A stretch of 64,000 bases of DNA, taken from assembly GCF_008692195.1 (NCBI RefSeq), contig NZ_RXOM01000011.1:1-64000 (forward strand). Reading direction: 5' to 3'. Position numbers and translations under genes: made by a program. The notes under the pieces are model-generated. The model saw only the letters and a list, made by a program, of their open reading frames with translations. It did not search any database and was not told where the DNA came from. Shown in pieces: positions 27,003 through 34,698 of the stretch. Position 1 is the stretch's first letter. Every line of letters begins with the position of its first letter. This stretch comes from Salegentibacter sp. R32 (GTDB taxonomy: Bacteria > Bacteroidota > Bacteroidia > Flavobacteriales > Flavobacteriaceae).

Positions 27003-27551
27003 TCATACTGCACTTAAATATTCAAGAATGAATTTTGCTCTCTTTAAAACTGTAGTTTTAGGCAATTCAACCAATTTATACCCCAAGAAAGAATAGGTTT
27101 CCTTCATTGTATGATACGTGGCAACTGCTTCTTCAAAAGTCTGTTTTCTCTCGGCATCATTTACATAAATAGCTTTCCAAGGTGGGGTGATAAAAATCTT
27201 AGGATAGTATCGCTTTTCTTTCGCTGCCTGCAACATCGTTTCAGGAATGGAAATATGGCAAAGTTTTAGATATCCAATGACATCCGGAATACCACGGTCA
27301 AAAAATGTTAATCCACACTTCTCCGATACATTTTGAAAATCTTTAAGGGATTGCTGAAACATTGCCATTGCAAATCCTATTTTATCAAGCCACGGTAAAC
27401 GATTTCCATCTGTTTTAAGTTCTTTTTGGATAATGCTTCTACCTGTTTCTTCAACGGAATGATATCCTATAACTGAAAGTTGTTCTATCAAGGATGTCTT
27501 TCCCATTCCGGGACCTCCTGTAATAATGATAGCATTTGATTTGTTTTCCAT
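27003..27551 (-). CDS. AAA_28-type P-loop NTPase
   Basis: About 182 residues. Walker A ITGGPGMGKTS lies close to the N-terminus, followed by VEETGRSIIQ and FFDRGIPDVIGYL, both characteristic of the AAA_28/NadR-like small ATPase or kinase group. No partner domain is seen. ATGs at 27551 and 27575 are both possible; the later one puts the P-loop strand at the usual distance from the start. The function of the family is poorly defined. It is divergent from the small gene at 27649. Confidence 0.8.
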   Translation of the reverse strand: MENKSNAIIITGGPGMGKTSLIEQLSVIGYHSVEETGRSIIQKELKTDGNRLPWLDKIGFAMAMFQQSLKDFQNVSEKCGLTFFDRGIPDVIGYLKLCHISIPETMLQAAKEKRYYPKIFITPPWKAIYVNDAERKQTFEEAVATYHTMKETYSFLGYKLVELPKTTVLKRAKFILEYLSAV

Positions 27552-27607
27552 AGTTCTTATAATTATCTCCTTCATATTTTGATGAGGATGGTTTCTTTTA
27601 CTCTTAA

Positions 27608-27615
27608 TACTTTTG
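27608..27615 (+). promoter_or_regulatory. Bacteroidota -7 element TACTTTTG
   Basis: An exact TAnnTTTG match 33 bp before the ATG at 27649. It supports that ATG over earlier in-frame starts, which would overlap the promoter. Confidence 0.55.
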
Positions 27616-27648
27616 TTATTAATGTTGAATGATTTAAAACGTGTGATT

Positions 27649-27939
27649 ATGTTGACAACAAATGATGTAGCCAGAGTTTATGATACGATCTTAAGTATCC
27701 CTGGCATGAATGACACAGTGAAGATTGATTTGAGAATCTCACGTAAAAATGTGCTATTACTAAACCATGTAATTGAGCGTGGATTGGTCGTGAAAGATGA
27801 TGAGAAAAACGAAGGACTTTTATCCAATATCCCTGATGAAAATCTGGAAGACTTGAAAATTATTGCCGGTCAGTATCTCGAAAAATCTGGACTTATTGAA
27901 CTCAATGAAAAGTTGAATGAATTGGGAAAAGGGAAGTAA
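27649..27939 (+). CDS. Conserved hypothetical protein, 96 residues
   Basis: Starts MLTTNDVARVYDTILSIPGM. It has no known domain, signal peptide or membrane helix; it is predicted mostly helical and ends in the charged ELNEKLNELGKGK. The start is set by the -7 element just upstream. A fragment encoding SRKNVLLLNQVIDCELVVKD, very close to residues about 30-50 of this protein, survives at 31429, so the gene was once duplicated. Function unknown; small size and genetic mobility would fit a toxin-antitoxin or regulatory partner, but nothing shows it. Confidence 0.7.
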   Translation: MLTTNDVARVYDTILSIPGMNDTVKIDLRISRKNVLLLNHVIERGLVVKDDEKNEGLLSNIPDENLEDLKIIAGQYLEKSGLIELNEKLNELGKGK

Positions 27940-27946
27940 AGCATTC

Positions 27947-27972
27947 AGGCTGGTTATTCGATTATCCAGCCT
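27947..27972. terminator. Inverted repeat between convergent genes
   Basis: AGGCTGG (27947-27953) and CCAGCCT (27966-27972). It sits just after the plus-strand stop at 27939 and overlaps the end of the convergent minus-strand gene. The T-run is weak. Confidence 0.5.
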
Positions 27973-28163
27973 TCTTCTTTTCTGATGTTTTGAACATTGT
28001 TTGCTATGAGCCAATCTTCAAATAAAGAATCATTAATGGGAGTAAATTTAATAAACTCTCCTGATGATAGCATTAAGGTAAAATCTTTTGCTACGGTAAT
28101 GTATTTGAGAAGTTCCGAAGCTGGATACTGAAATCCCGGAAAATGTTTGGCGGTAGTTTTCAT
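27954..28163 (-). CDS. Small hypothetical protein, 69 residues
   Basis: Begins MKTTAKHFPGFQYPASELLK and contains DFTLMLSSGEFIKFTP, which looks like a short mixed alpha/beta fold. No family recognised. The clean ATG start and convergence with a neighbouring real gene across a shared hairpin support it as coding. The long hairpin at 28223-28329 lies in its upstream region. Confidence 0.6.
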   Translation of the reverse strand: MKTTAKHFPGFQYPASELLKYITVAKDFTLMLSSGEFIKFTPINDSLFEDWLIANNVQNIRKEEGWIIE

Positions 28164-28222
28164 ATCAATACTATTTTTAGATTAATGCCGCCTGATAAAA
28201 ATAGCGCAGGCAGCAACTTATA

Positions 28223-28329
28223 GCACTGAGGTCTTAGGAAACCCAACAACAATAAGTGCGCCCACGCCGTAGCATGAGCGTTCTTCACTTGTTGTCCTGC
28301 TGTTATTGAAATTTCCTAAGTTTCAGTGC
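28223..28329. repeat. Long imperfect inverted repeat able to fold into a ~107-nt hairpin
   Basis: Arms from the base inwards: GCACTGA (28223-28229) with TCAGTGC (28323-28329), CTTAGGAAA (28233-28241) with TTTCCTAAG (28312-28320), ACAAC (28246-28250) with GTTGT (28291-28295), AAGTG (28254-28258) with CACTT (28286-28290), and ACGC (28264-28267) with GCGT (28278-28281). It lies in a 318-bp stretch (28164-28481) with no gene. It could be a structured RNA, a small mobile-element remnant or a recombination substrate; nothing decides between them. Confidence 0.7.
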
Positions 28330-28481
28330 CGGACTTAAAGCAAAACGCTTCAAGAATATTTTTTACAAAGATAGTTTTTTGAGTTTAAGTTGAAAGTGAA
28401 AAAATCCATTTTACCGATAGGGAAGATGATTTCAAAATAAAATTTCCATACCAGTGAAAAAAATGAATTTTGAAAACCTTT

Positions 28482-28832
28482 TTATGAGTATTTCTCTTTT
28501 ATTTTTTTTCTATGCTTTGAACCAAAAGAAAGCAAAGCATCTATAACCGGAATAACTTCTTCAGCGTATTTGGTAGGTTCATAAGAAACAGTAACAGGCT
28601 TTGTAGCATTTACAGTTCTTGTGATTAACAAATTATCCTCAAGCTCCTGTAATTGTTTTGATAGAACCTTAGGAGTAATCCCAACAGACATTTCTTGCAA
28701 ATCCTTGAATCTCATTGTATGATATTTTTGCAAATTATACAATATGCAAAACTTCCACTTCCCTCCCAGAAGTTCAATGGCATCTTTGATAGCCAATATA
28801 TTTTCTTTGCTTATATCGTTATTCATATTCAT
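28482..28832 (-). CDS. HxlR-family transcriptional regulator (first of three)
   Basis: 116 residues, a single winged helix of the HxlR type: IELLGGKWKFCILYNL, then MRFKDLQEMSVGITPKVLSK and a basic tail KHRKKIKEK. The family often senses quinones, aldehydes or other electrophiles; here there is a Cys in the KFCIL strand. It is divergent from the RibD-like reductase gene across 85 bp, so it probably controls that gene. Confidence 0.92.
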   Translation of the reverse strand: MNMNNDISKENILAIKDAIELLGGKWKFCILYNLQKYHTMRFKDLQEMSVGITPKVLSKQLQELEDNLLITRTVNATKPVTVSYEPTKYAEEVIPVIDALLSFGSKHRKKIKEKYS

Positions 28833-28917
28833 AGATAGTCACTTTCTTAAAGGTAATCGATAGTAAATATAAACTTAATATCTAATAGTTTTGGGTCTGA
28901 AACAAAAATCTTTACTT

Positions 28918-29436
28918 ATGAAAATAACAGTTATAGCAAACATTTCCGTTAATGGAAAAATCTTATTATCTAATAATCCCCACAATCAATTGCCACCTGA
29001 AGCGATGGATTTTTACGTAAACAGTGCAAAACAAATAGGAAATCTTGTCATAGGTTTAAAAACATTTGAAGATTTTCAGAGTTTCCCTCAGGACGTGAAG
29101 GAACTTTTTAAAGAAATAGAAATTATAGTATTATCAGACCAAGAAAAAACCTTTGAAAATTTCAAGTTCGTTAGAAGTCCTGAAGAAGCTATTGAATATG
29201 CCTTATCAAAGGAATTACAGGAAATCGCTATTGGCGGGGGTGCTGGCACTTTTAATTCTTTTATAAATAAAAAGTTAGTAACTGATATTCATTTCAATAT
29301 TCATCCGTTCATCACGGGAGAAGGCGCTGTTTTAGGAAACCATAAGGAATTAAATTCAACCTTTGACCTTAAAGCGCATCGCGTAGAAAATGGATTTGCA
29401 CAACTACATTTAACCCAAAAACGCTCATTATCATAA
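28918..29436 (+). CDS. RibD C-terminal/dihydrofolate-reductase-like protein
   Basis: About 172 residues from the ATG at 28918; an upstream TTG would add nine unconvincing residues. MKITVIANISVNGKI opens the first strand, GNLVIGLKTFEDF gives the central strand-helix, and IAIGGGAGTFNSFINKKL is the nucleotide-binding glycine loop of the DHFR/RibD fold. It is probably an NADPH-dependent reductase of unknown substrate. It is divergent from an HxlR regulator. Confidence 0.85.
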   Translation: MKITVIANISVNGKILLSNNPHNQLPPEAMDFYVNSAKQIGNLVIGLKTFEDFQSFPQDVKELFKEIEIIVLSDQEKTFENFKFVRSPEEAIEYALSKELQEIAIGGGAGTFNSFINKKLVTDIHFNIHPFITGEGAVLGNHKELNSTFDLKAHRVENGFAQLHLTQKRSLS

Positions 29437-29510
29437 AATTACTGACTAAAGATGGAGATACCTGAATTGTTTGTTGCCTGTTTGGTTATGGATAATCCGA
29501 TACTCCCGCA

Positions 29511-29570
29511 ATTCCGTTAAGGAATTCCTCATTCCGGTTAACTCTTTATTATCCTGTGTTTTGAACTTTG
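29511..29570 (+). promoter_or_regulatory. Direct repeat and promoter of the second SDR gene
   Basis: ATTCCGTTAA (29511-29520) and ATTCCGGTTAA (29531-29541) repeat with a 20-21-bp period. A -7-like GAACTTTG lies at 29563-29570, and the SDR starts at 29598. The architecture matches the first AraC/SDR cassette, but the half-site sequence differs, as expected for a paralogous regulator. Confidence 0.55.
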
Positions 29571-29597
29571 TAGTATCAAAATTTAAAACAATAGCAG

Positions 29598-30356
29598 ATG
29601 AAAAAAGTATTGATTACAGGAGCCAATAAAGGTATTGGCCTGGAAATGGCCAAACAATTGGCGCAAAAGGATTGTTATGTGTATATGGGAAGTCGAAATT
29701 TAGAAAACGGACTGGCGGCAGTAAAAAATTTGAATGCACAGGGTATCAACAATGTGGAAACCATCCAATTAGATGTTACCGATCAGGGATCGGTTGAAAA
29801 TGCCCGTGCTGAAATTGGCAAAAAAACAGATGTTTTGGATATGCTCATTAATAATGCCGGGATCAACGGAATTGAATTTGTGGGCGAAAAACCCATTATG
29901 CACACGGCAACCGGAACAGCGGTAGATAAATTTAAAGAAGTTTTTGAGGTGAATGTATATGGGGTTATTCGAACCACACAGGCCTTTATCGATCTGCTTA
30001 AAAAATCTTCGGAGCCACGTATTACCAATGTAAGTTCCAGTCAAGGTTCTTTAACGCTGCATAGCGACCCAAGTTACAAATATTACCGGCATAAAGGAGC
30101 GGTTTATCAATCGTCAAAATCGGCGCTGAATATGTACACTATTGCATTGGCTTTTGAACTGCGGGATAGCAATTTCAAGGTAAATGCGGTTAGTCCGCCT
30201 TCCACCGCTACCGATTTCAACCACCATTTAGGAATGGCAACTGTAGAAACCGGGGCAAAACATATTTTAAACTATACGTTACTGGATAATGACGGTCCCA
30301 CGGGTAAATTTTTCTGCGAAGACAACAATCCGGAAACCGGAGAGATCCCCTGGTAA
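29598..30356 (+). CDS. SDR-family oxidoreductase (carbonyl-reductase-like)
   Basis: 252 residues. TGANKGIG (7-14), NNAG (85-88), Ser near 147-148 and Tyr170-x3-Lys174 form the complete SDR machinery. The longer insertion before the catalytic Tyr (SDPSYKYYRHKG) resembles eukaryote-like carbonyl reductases. The GSRN after strand 2 suggests NADP(H). It is followed 31 bp later by its AraC regulator. Confidence 0.92.
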   Translation: MKKVLITGANKGIGLEMAKQLAQKDCYVYMGSRNLENGLAAVKNLNAQGINNVETIQLDVTDQGSVENARAEIGKKTDVLDMLINNAGINGIEFVGEKPIMHTATGTAVDKFKEVFEVNVYGVIRTTQAFIDLLKKSSEPRITNVSSSQGSLTLHSDPSYKYYRHKGAVYQSSKSALNMYTIALAFELRDSNFKVNAVSPPSTATDFNHHLGMATVETGAKHILNYTLLDNDGPTGKFFCEDNNPETGEIPW

Positions 30357-30387
30357 TTTTGAGGCTATAATTCATTAAATTTATAAA

Positions 30388-31305
30388 ATGAAAAAGGATA
30401 AAAACCTTCCGCATCATTACGGTTCCCTTTTTGAACTCCACCGGTTGTTGAGCCTTCCCAAGCCCCAACAGCCGTTGGTCAGTTTAATAGTTAACAAACG
30501 TAATGAATTGGATGTAAGAAAAATACAAAGTTTACGCACTTCGGCTTTTTATAAGATTTCGTTTAAAAACAGCTTAAACGGCAGGCTGAAATACGGGCAG
30601 CATTACTACGATTTTGAAGATGGGGGAATGTTTTTTGTAGCCCCCAACCAAGTTACCGAAAATGGCGACAGCAATGGCGATTTTTCTGGTTATACGCTCA
30701 TTGTACATCCCGATTTTTTATTGACCTATCCCTTGGCGAAAAAGATAAAGCAATTTGGTTTTTTCTCGTATGCAACCAACGAAGCCCTGCACCTATCCAA
30801 AGAAGAAAAAGAAATCGTTATCCCTATTTTTGAAAGCATCGAAAAAGAACTGCACAGCAGGATTGACGATTTTAGCCAAGATGTGATTATTTCTCAAATC
30901 GAAACATTATTGAACTACAGCAACCGTTTTTACAAACGGCAATTCATTACCCGAAAAGCAGTAAATAATGATTTGTTGGAAAAATTTGAAGATTTTTTGG
31001 AAAGGGATTTCCGGCAGGAAAATTTAATGCTTCACGGGGTGCCCACCGTTCAACTTATGGCAGAGCGGTTAAATTTATCCCCAAGCTATTTAAGCGATAT
31101 GCTACGTGCCGTTACGGGACAAAGTGCACAACACCACATCCATCACCAACTAATAGAAATTGCCAAAGAGCAACTCTCGACCACCAAACTCCCGATAAGT
31201 GAAATTGCCTACGAACTGGGTTTTGAGCATCCGCAGAGTTTCAGCCGATTGTTCAAACAAAAAACCAAGCAAACACCGGTAGAATTTCGGGCAGGATTTA
31301 ATTAG
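30388..31305 (+). CDS. AraC-family transcriptional regulator (cassette 2)
   Basis: 305 residues, paralogous over its whole length to the regulator at 26048 (LHRLLSLPKPQQPLVSLI; SPSYLSDMLRAVTGQSAQHH; PISEIAYELGFEHPQSFSRL). It has an N-terminal sensing domain and a C-terminal double helix-turn-helix. It probably regulates the SDR gene immediately upstream through the direct repeat at 29511. Confidence 0.92.
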   Translation: MKKDKNLPHHYGSLFELHRLLSLPKPQQPLVSLIVNKRNELDVRKIQSLRTSAFYKISFKNSLNGRLKYGQHYYDFEDGGMFFVAPNQVTENGDSNGDFSGYTLIVHPDFLLTYPLAKKIKQFGFFSYATNEALHLSKEEKEIVIPIFESIEKELHSRIDDFSQDVIISQIETLLNYSNRFYKRQFITRKAVNNDLLEKFEDFLERDFRQENLMLHGVPTVQLMAERLNLSPSYLSDMLRAVTGQSAQHHIHHQLIEIAKEQLSTTKLPISEIAYELGFEHPQSFSRLFKQKTKQTPVEFRAGFN

Positions 31306-31428
31306 ATTTTTATTGAAATTATTTTATTAACTAAATCTTGTTCTTAGAGTAAGTATTTGTATCATTTCTTCAATATAAAGTAATGATATATCAAAACTGA
31401 AAGTCATATTGTCACATTCTTCTTTCCC

Positions 31429-31535
31429 ATCTCACGTAAAAATGTGCTACTACTAAATCAAGTAATTGATTGCGAATTGGTCGTGAAGGATGAAAGTTTT
31501 TTGAGTCTAATTTAGAAGTGAAAAAATCCATTTTA
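31429..31535 (+). pseudogene. Remnant of a duplicated copy of the 27649-28414 region
   Basis: 31429-31489 matches about 27736-27796 of the 96-residue gene and is still in frame (SRKNVLLLNQVIDCELVVKD). 31494-31535 matches 28373-28414, downstream of the long hairpin. The ~577 bp between the two source blocks is missing. The remainder of 31306-31620 shows no gene. Confidence 0.75.
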
Positions 31536-31620
31536 TTAACTGAAAAAATAATCTCATCATGAAAAACTTTAAATAATAATTAAGAAAATAATGACATTAA
31601 AAATGTTGCATCTCTTTCTC

Positions 31621-31905
31621 CTAATTCAGCCGCTCAAAGATTTTTATCATCTCCAGAAGAGTACCTTTAGGTTCTATTTTCCCATTTTCCCAATTTTTGA
31701 GTTCCTCAATAAGACTGCTCCCCGAATATACTGTCTTGATTTCTCCGCTAAATGAATATTCCTTTTCTCCTTTTTTGTTAAATAGCATGTTTAAAGTTTC
31801 AAAGCAGCTGTCTGCGGTCTGTTGAGTATCAAAAATCAGGCTGGTCAAACGCTGTTTCTTGTAATAGATAGTCAATTCTGCTACCGTTTTTTTATTTTCT
31901 TCCAT
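31621..31905 (-). CDS. Hypothetical protein, 94 residues
   Basis: Starts MEENKKTVAELTIYYKKQRL, with a central TADSCFETLNMLFNKKGEKE and a C-terminal LLEMIKIFERLN helix. No known domain, signal peptide or membrane segment. ATG start and amino-acid composition look coding. It stands alone on the minus strand between two AraC genes; function unknown. Confidence 0.6.
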   Translation of the reverse strand: MEENKKTVAELTIYYKKQRLTSLIFDTQQTADSCFETLNMLFNKKGEKEYSFSGEIKTVYSGSSLIEELKNWENGKIEPKGTLLEMIKIFERLN

Positions 31906-32134
31906 ATTAATCTTTTTTTTACCTTTTATTCATTTTTGATTTATACACTATTTAGAATTACCCAAGATATCTCTATATCAACCTGTTGTATTTTTTCTAT
32001 AAAATTTAAAAAATATTTTAATAAATTTATTAGTTTTTAATATTTCTATTATTAATCAATATAATAATCAACAATATAATTTCAAATTAGCTAATGAATA
32101 CCGAAACAATTTACTTGTATTAATTCCGAAATAA

Positions 32135-32875
32135 ATGTCTAAACAATCTAACAATCCATTCATTTTAGCTTTAAAAGCCCGAAATCTGACCGTTGAAATT
32201 CACCACCATTCAGCCTATCAAATTGTCTTATCTAATGATACTCCTTTCAATTCTACTATTGATGGAACATTATACGAACGTATTCACGGTTTTCTTATTA
32301 AGCCCCACGTTCGCCACTTTTGTGTTGCAGAAAAGGGAACTTTAAATGTTTTAAATATAGAACCTTATTCAACTATTGGTTTAGAATTGTCAAATAGATT
32401 TAAAGAGGAAGAAAATGAATATATAGTTTTCGACTCGCCATCAGAAACAAATACGTTTTTTGGCACAGAAAAAGAAAGTCTAGATCTCAAAAAGATTATC
32501 GATGCTCTGATTGCAAAATTACCTACAACCAATTATGATGAAAGGGTCACAAAAATAGTAGATTACATCAAAGTCAACTATTTTCAATCTGATATCACTC
32601 CACAAACTTTTGCCGATATCGTATTTTTATCTCCTTCCCGATTGGCATCACTTTTTAAACAACAAACCGGTAGTAGTCTCTCCAAATATTTACTTTGGAC
32701 ACGTTTACGTCAGGCGATATTCCTTACACTTTCTGAAAAAGACAGAAGCCTTACCGACATCGCTTACGATACAGGATTCTATGATCTTCCGCAACTAAAT
32801 AAATATATGTATGAAATGTTTGGCATGCCCCCCAAGGCCTTAAAATATAATAGTGATCTGATTCAGATATATTAA
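32135..32875 (+). CDS. AraC-family transcriptional regulator (short type)
   Basis: 246 residues. A cupin-like N-terminal sensor (HHHSAYQIVLSNDTPFNS) precedes the C-terminal DNA-binding domain with TFADIVFLSPSRLASLFKQQ and SLTDIAYDTGFYDLPQLNKY. It is not closely related to the two cassette AraC proteins. The preceding 230 bp is AT-rich. Its targets are unclear; the neighbouring SDR gene is convergent. Confidence 0.9.
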   Translation: MSKQSNNPFILALKARNLTVEIHHHSAYQIVLSNDTPFNSTIDGTLYERIHGFLIKPHVRHFCVAEKGTLNVLNIEPYSTIGLELSNRFKEEENEYIVFDSPSETNTFFGTEKESLDLKKIIDALIAKLPTTNYDERVTKIVDYIKVNYFQSDITPQTFADIVFLSPSRLASLFKQQTGSSLSKYLLWTRLRQAIFLTLSEKDRSLTDIAYDTGFYDLPQLNKYMYEMFGMPPKALKYNSDLIQIY

Positions 32876-32890
32876 TTCAAACATTAAAAA

Positions 32891-32924
32891 ACCCCAAAAT
32901 CAACAGGATCTGTTGTTTTAGGGT
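32891..32924. terminator. Bidirectional terminator between convergent genes
   Basis: CAACAG (32901-32906) and CTGTTG (32910-32915) around GAT, extended by ACCC/GGGT with intervening A/T-rich pairs; A-rich on the left and T/A-rich on the right. It separates the AraC gene from the minus-strand SDR gene. Confidence 0.65.
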
Positions 32925-33002
32925 ATTAAAAAACAGTGAATTAAACAATTAATGTTAGAAAATTAATCTGCTAAATGACAATATCAATAGTAAAATTGAT
33001 AT

Positions 33003-33815
33003 TTACTTCACTTTTTCAAAAAAGCGCTGGTTCATTTTATCCATTACCGCTTCTATTCCATCCTTTCTTAGCCACTGATATTCTGTAGTGGAAAGTTCGC
33101 CAGCAGTATAATGCAATTGCTTATCATTGTTTTGAACTGCCTCAAAGATGACTTCCGCAATGTTTTCCGGGGTGTCACGTTTAGTAGAAGCATCTACCTT
33201 CATAGCTTTCATATAATGATCAAAAAGCTCTTGATAATCGGTGTGTGTAACAAATGCTGCATTGCTGCCAAAACTCGTTTGCATATAAGCAGGTACGATG
33301 GTTTTTATAGCGATTCCAAAGTTATTTAATTCATAACTCATTCCTTCTGTCCAGTTTTCCAAGGCAGCTTTGGTTGCCGCGTAAACTGCCACAAAGGGAT
33401 ATGGAATATTAGCTGTTGATGAAGTTACACTAATGATTGTTCCGTTTTTTCTTTCCCTCAAATACGGAAGAAAAGACTTGGTCACCAATATGGTTCCTAA
33501 AAAATTAGTGTTGATTTGCTGGACTAGTTGCTCATCAGTGGTTCCTTCTAAAGGCCCCATTAAACCATATCCGGCATTATTCAATAGGACATCTACTGGA
33601 CTTATATCTTCTGCTTTTTTTGCAATTTCCTTTACTTGTTGTGCATCGCTAATATCTAACTTTAAAAGGTGCACATTAGAAAGTTGATTGAGTTCGGTTT
33701 CTTTTTCAGGTTGTCGCATGGTAGCAATGACCGTCCATCCTTTCTTAGCAAACAATTTTGCCGTTTTCTTTCCTAACCCAGATGAAGCGCCTGTGATAAA
33801 AATGGTCTTGTTCAT
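33003..33815 (-). CDS. SDR-family oxidoreductase (third)
   Basis: 270 residues. TGASSGLG (8-15), NNAG (79-82), Ser at 132/133 and Tyr145-x3-Lys149 are present. ATMRQP after strand 2 suggests NADP(H). It belongs to the same subgroup as the SDR at 43994. Its promoter has a GAACTTTG -7 element and the palindrome shared with the Crp/Fnr gene upstream, so it is probably under that regulator. Confidence 0.92.
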   Translation of the reverse strand: MNKTIFITGASSGLGKKTAKLFAKKGWTVIATMRQPEKETELNQLSNVHLLKLDISDAQQVKEIAKKAEDISPVDVLLNNAGYGLMGPLEGTTDEQLVQQINTNFLGTILVTKSFLPYLRERKNGTIISVTSSTANIPYPFVAVYAATKAALENWTEGMSYELNNFGIAIKTIVPAYMQTSFGSNAAFVTHTDYQELFDHYMKAMKVDASTKRDTPENIAEVIFEAVQNNDKQLHYTAGELSTTEYQWLRKDGIEAVMDKMNQRFFEKVK

Positions 33816-33842
33816 TTTCTTTATTTTTTAAAAGTTATACTG

Positions 33843-33887
33843 CAAAGTTCCAGTATAAAAAGATGAACCTGTTTACCATTTGGTAAA
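33843..33887 (-). promoter_or_regulatory. SDR promoter with TTTACCA-TT-TGGTAAA palindrome
   Basis: Minus-strand -7-like GAACTTTG at 33843-33850 and palindrome TTTACCATTTGGTAAA at 33872-33887, centres about 33 bp apart. The identical palindrome at the same spacing precedes the Crp/Fnr gene. Confidence 0.7.
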
Positions 33888-33894
33888 AAGCGGT

Positions 33895-34452
33895 TTAACG
33901 GATATTCTTCCGAATTCTGCTCAAGGATTGTTGAGTGATGCCCAAATAGGAAGCGATATAGGATAATGGGATACGATTGGCCAAGGTTGGATATTTCTCC
34001 AAAAATTCCTGATAGCGTGTAGTAGCATCCTGTGATATAAGAGGACTTACACGTTCTAATTTCTGAACAAGTGCTTTAGTTGTAATTTTTTGAACAATAC
34101 TATCCCACGCTATGATAGTATCAGAAATATCTTCCCAATCTTTATTGGAAAACACGAGAAGCTTACAATGGGTTGCCGCTTGAATATATTCAGTGGAAGG
34201 CACATTTTTTAGATTATACAGTAGATGATTTTCCTCTATAAAAATCTTGGTAATTTCTTCGCCTTTGTTATTATAATAACTAATACGAAGCACTCCATCA
34301 ATAATGAAACCAACCTGCTTGAGTACCTTTCCGGCTTCAGCAAAATAGTCGTCTTTTTGAAGTTCCAAAACTTTCGCTTTGCTTGTAATCAAATCAATTT
34401 GCCGATTGTTCAAATCTCCAAACTGTAAAATGTACTGTATAAACTCTTTCAT
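33895..34452 (-). CDS. Crp/Fnr-family transcriptional regulator
   Basis: 185 residues from the ATG at 34452. A cyclic-nucleotide-binding-like beta-barrel (DYFAEAGKVLKQVGFIIDGV) is followed by a long helix and a C-terminal helix-turn-helix (PLSYIASYLGITQQSLSRIR). The Arg and Glu that bind cAMP in Crp are not obvious, as is usual in this Bacteroidota group. An exact -7 element at 34458-34465 almost touches the ATG at 34452, so the message may be leaderless and the start at 34476 is unlikely. It probably autoregulates through its palindrome. Confidence 0.88.
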   Translation of the reverse strand: MKEFIQYILQFGDLNNRQIDLITSKAKVLELQKDDYFAEAGKVLKQVGFIIDGVLRISYYNNKGEEITKIFIEENHLLYNLKNVPSTEYIQAATHCKLLVFSNKDWEDISDTIIAWDSIVQKITTKALVQKLERVSPLISQDATTRYQEFLEKYPTLANRIPLSYIASYLGITQQSLSRIRKNIR

Positions 34453-34457
34453 AACTA

Positions 34458-34501
34458 CAAAATTATAAATACTCATTTTAAATCATTTACCATTTGGTAA
34501 A
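34458..34501 (-). promoter_or_regulatory. Crp/Fnr gene promoter with the same palindrome
   Basis: Minus-strand TAATTTTG (34458-34465), an exact TAnnTTTG, and TTTACCATTTGGTAAA at 34486-34501, centres about 32 bp apart. Same sequence and nearly the same spacing as at 33843-33887. Confidence 0.7.
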
Positions 34502-34577
34502 AACTGTTTTCCTCCCCACTGCTTTTCTATTCGAAATAGCTATAGAAATTAGACTGAAAAAACTATGGTTATACACT

Positions 34578-34623
34578 ACAGTGATTTGATACAAGTAAAA
34601 ACAACTTAACTAACATAGCTTTA
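34578..34623 (+). promoter_or_regulatory. Shared promoter box, copy A
   Basis: ACAGTGATTTGATACAAGT at 34578-34596 and a -7-like TAGCTTTA at 34616-34623. The box-to--7 distance is identical to copies B, C and D. It lies upstream of the DUF2652 gene at 34699. Confidence 0.65.
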
Positions 34624-34698
34624 CGATAATCAAAATTGAATTATGTAAAATGAGCTAATGATTATAGAGAGTGATTCAATTTTATAAACCTGCAAAAA

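Noticed and set aside
28223-28329. Integron attC site
   Set aside because: The bulged long stem is reminiscent of attC, but the terminal RYYYAAC and GTTRRRY boxes are missing on both strands and no integrase gene is visible.
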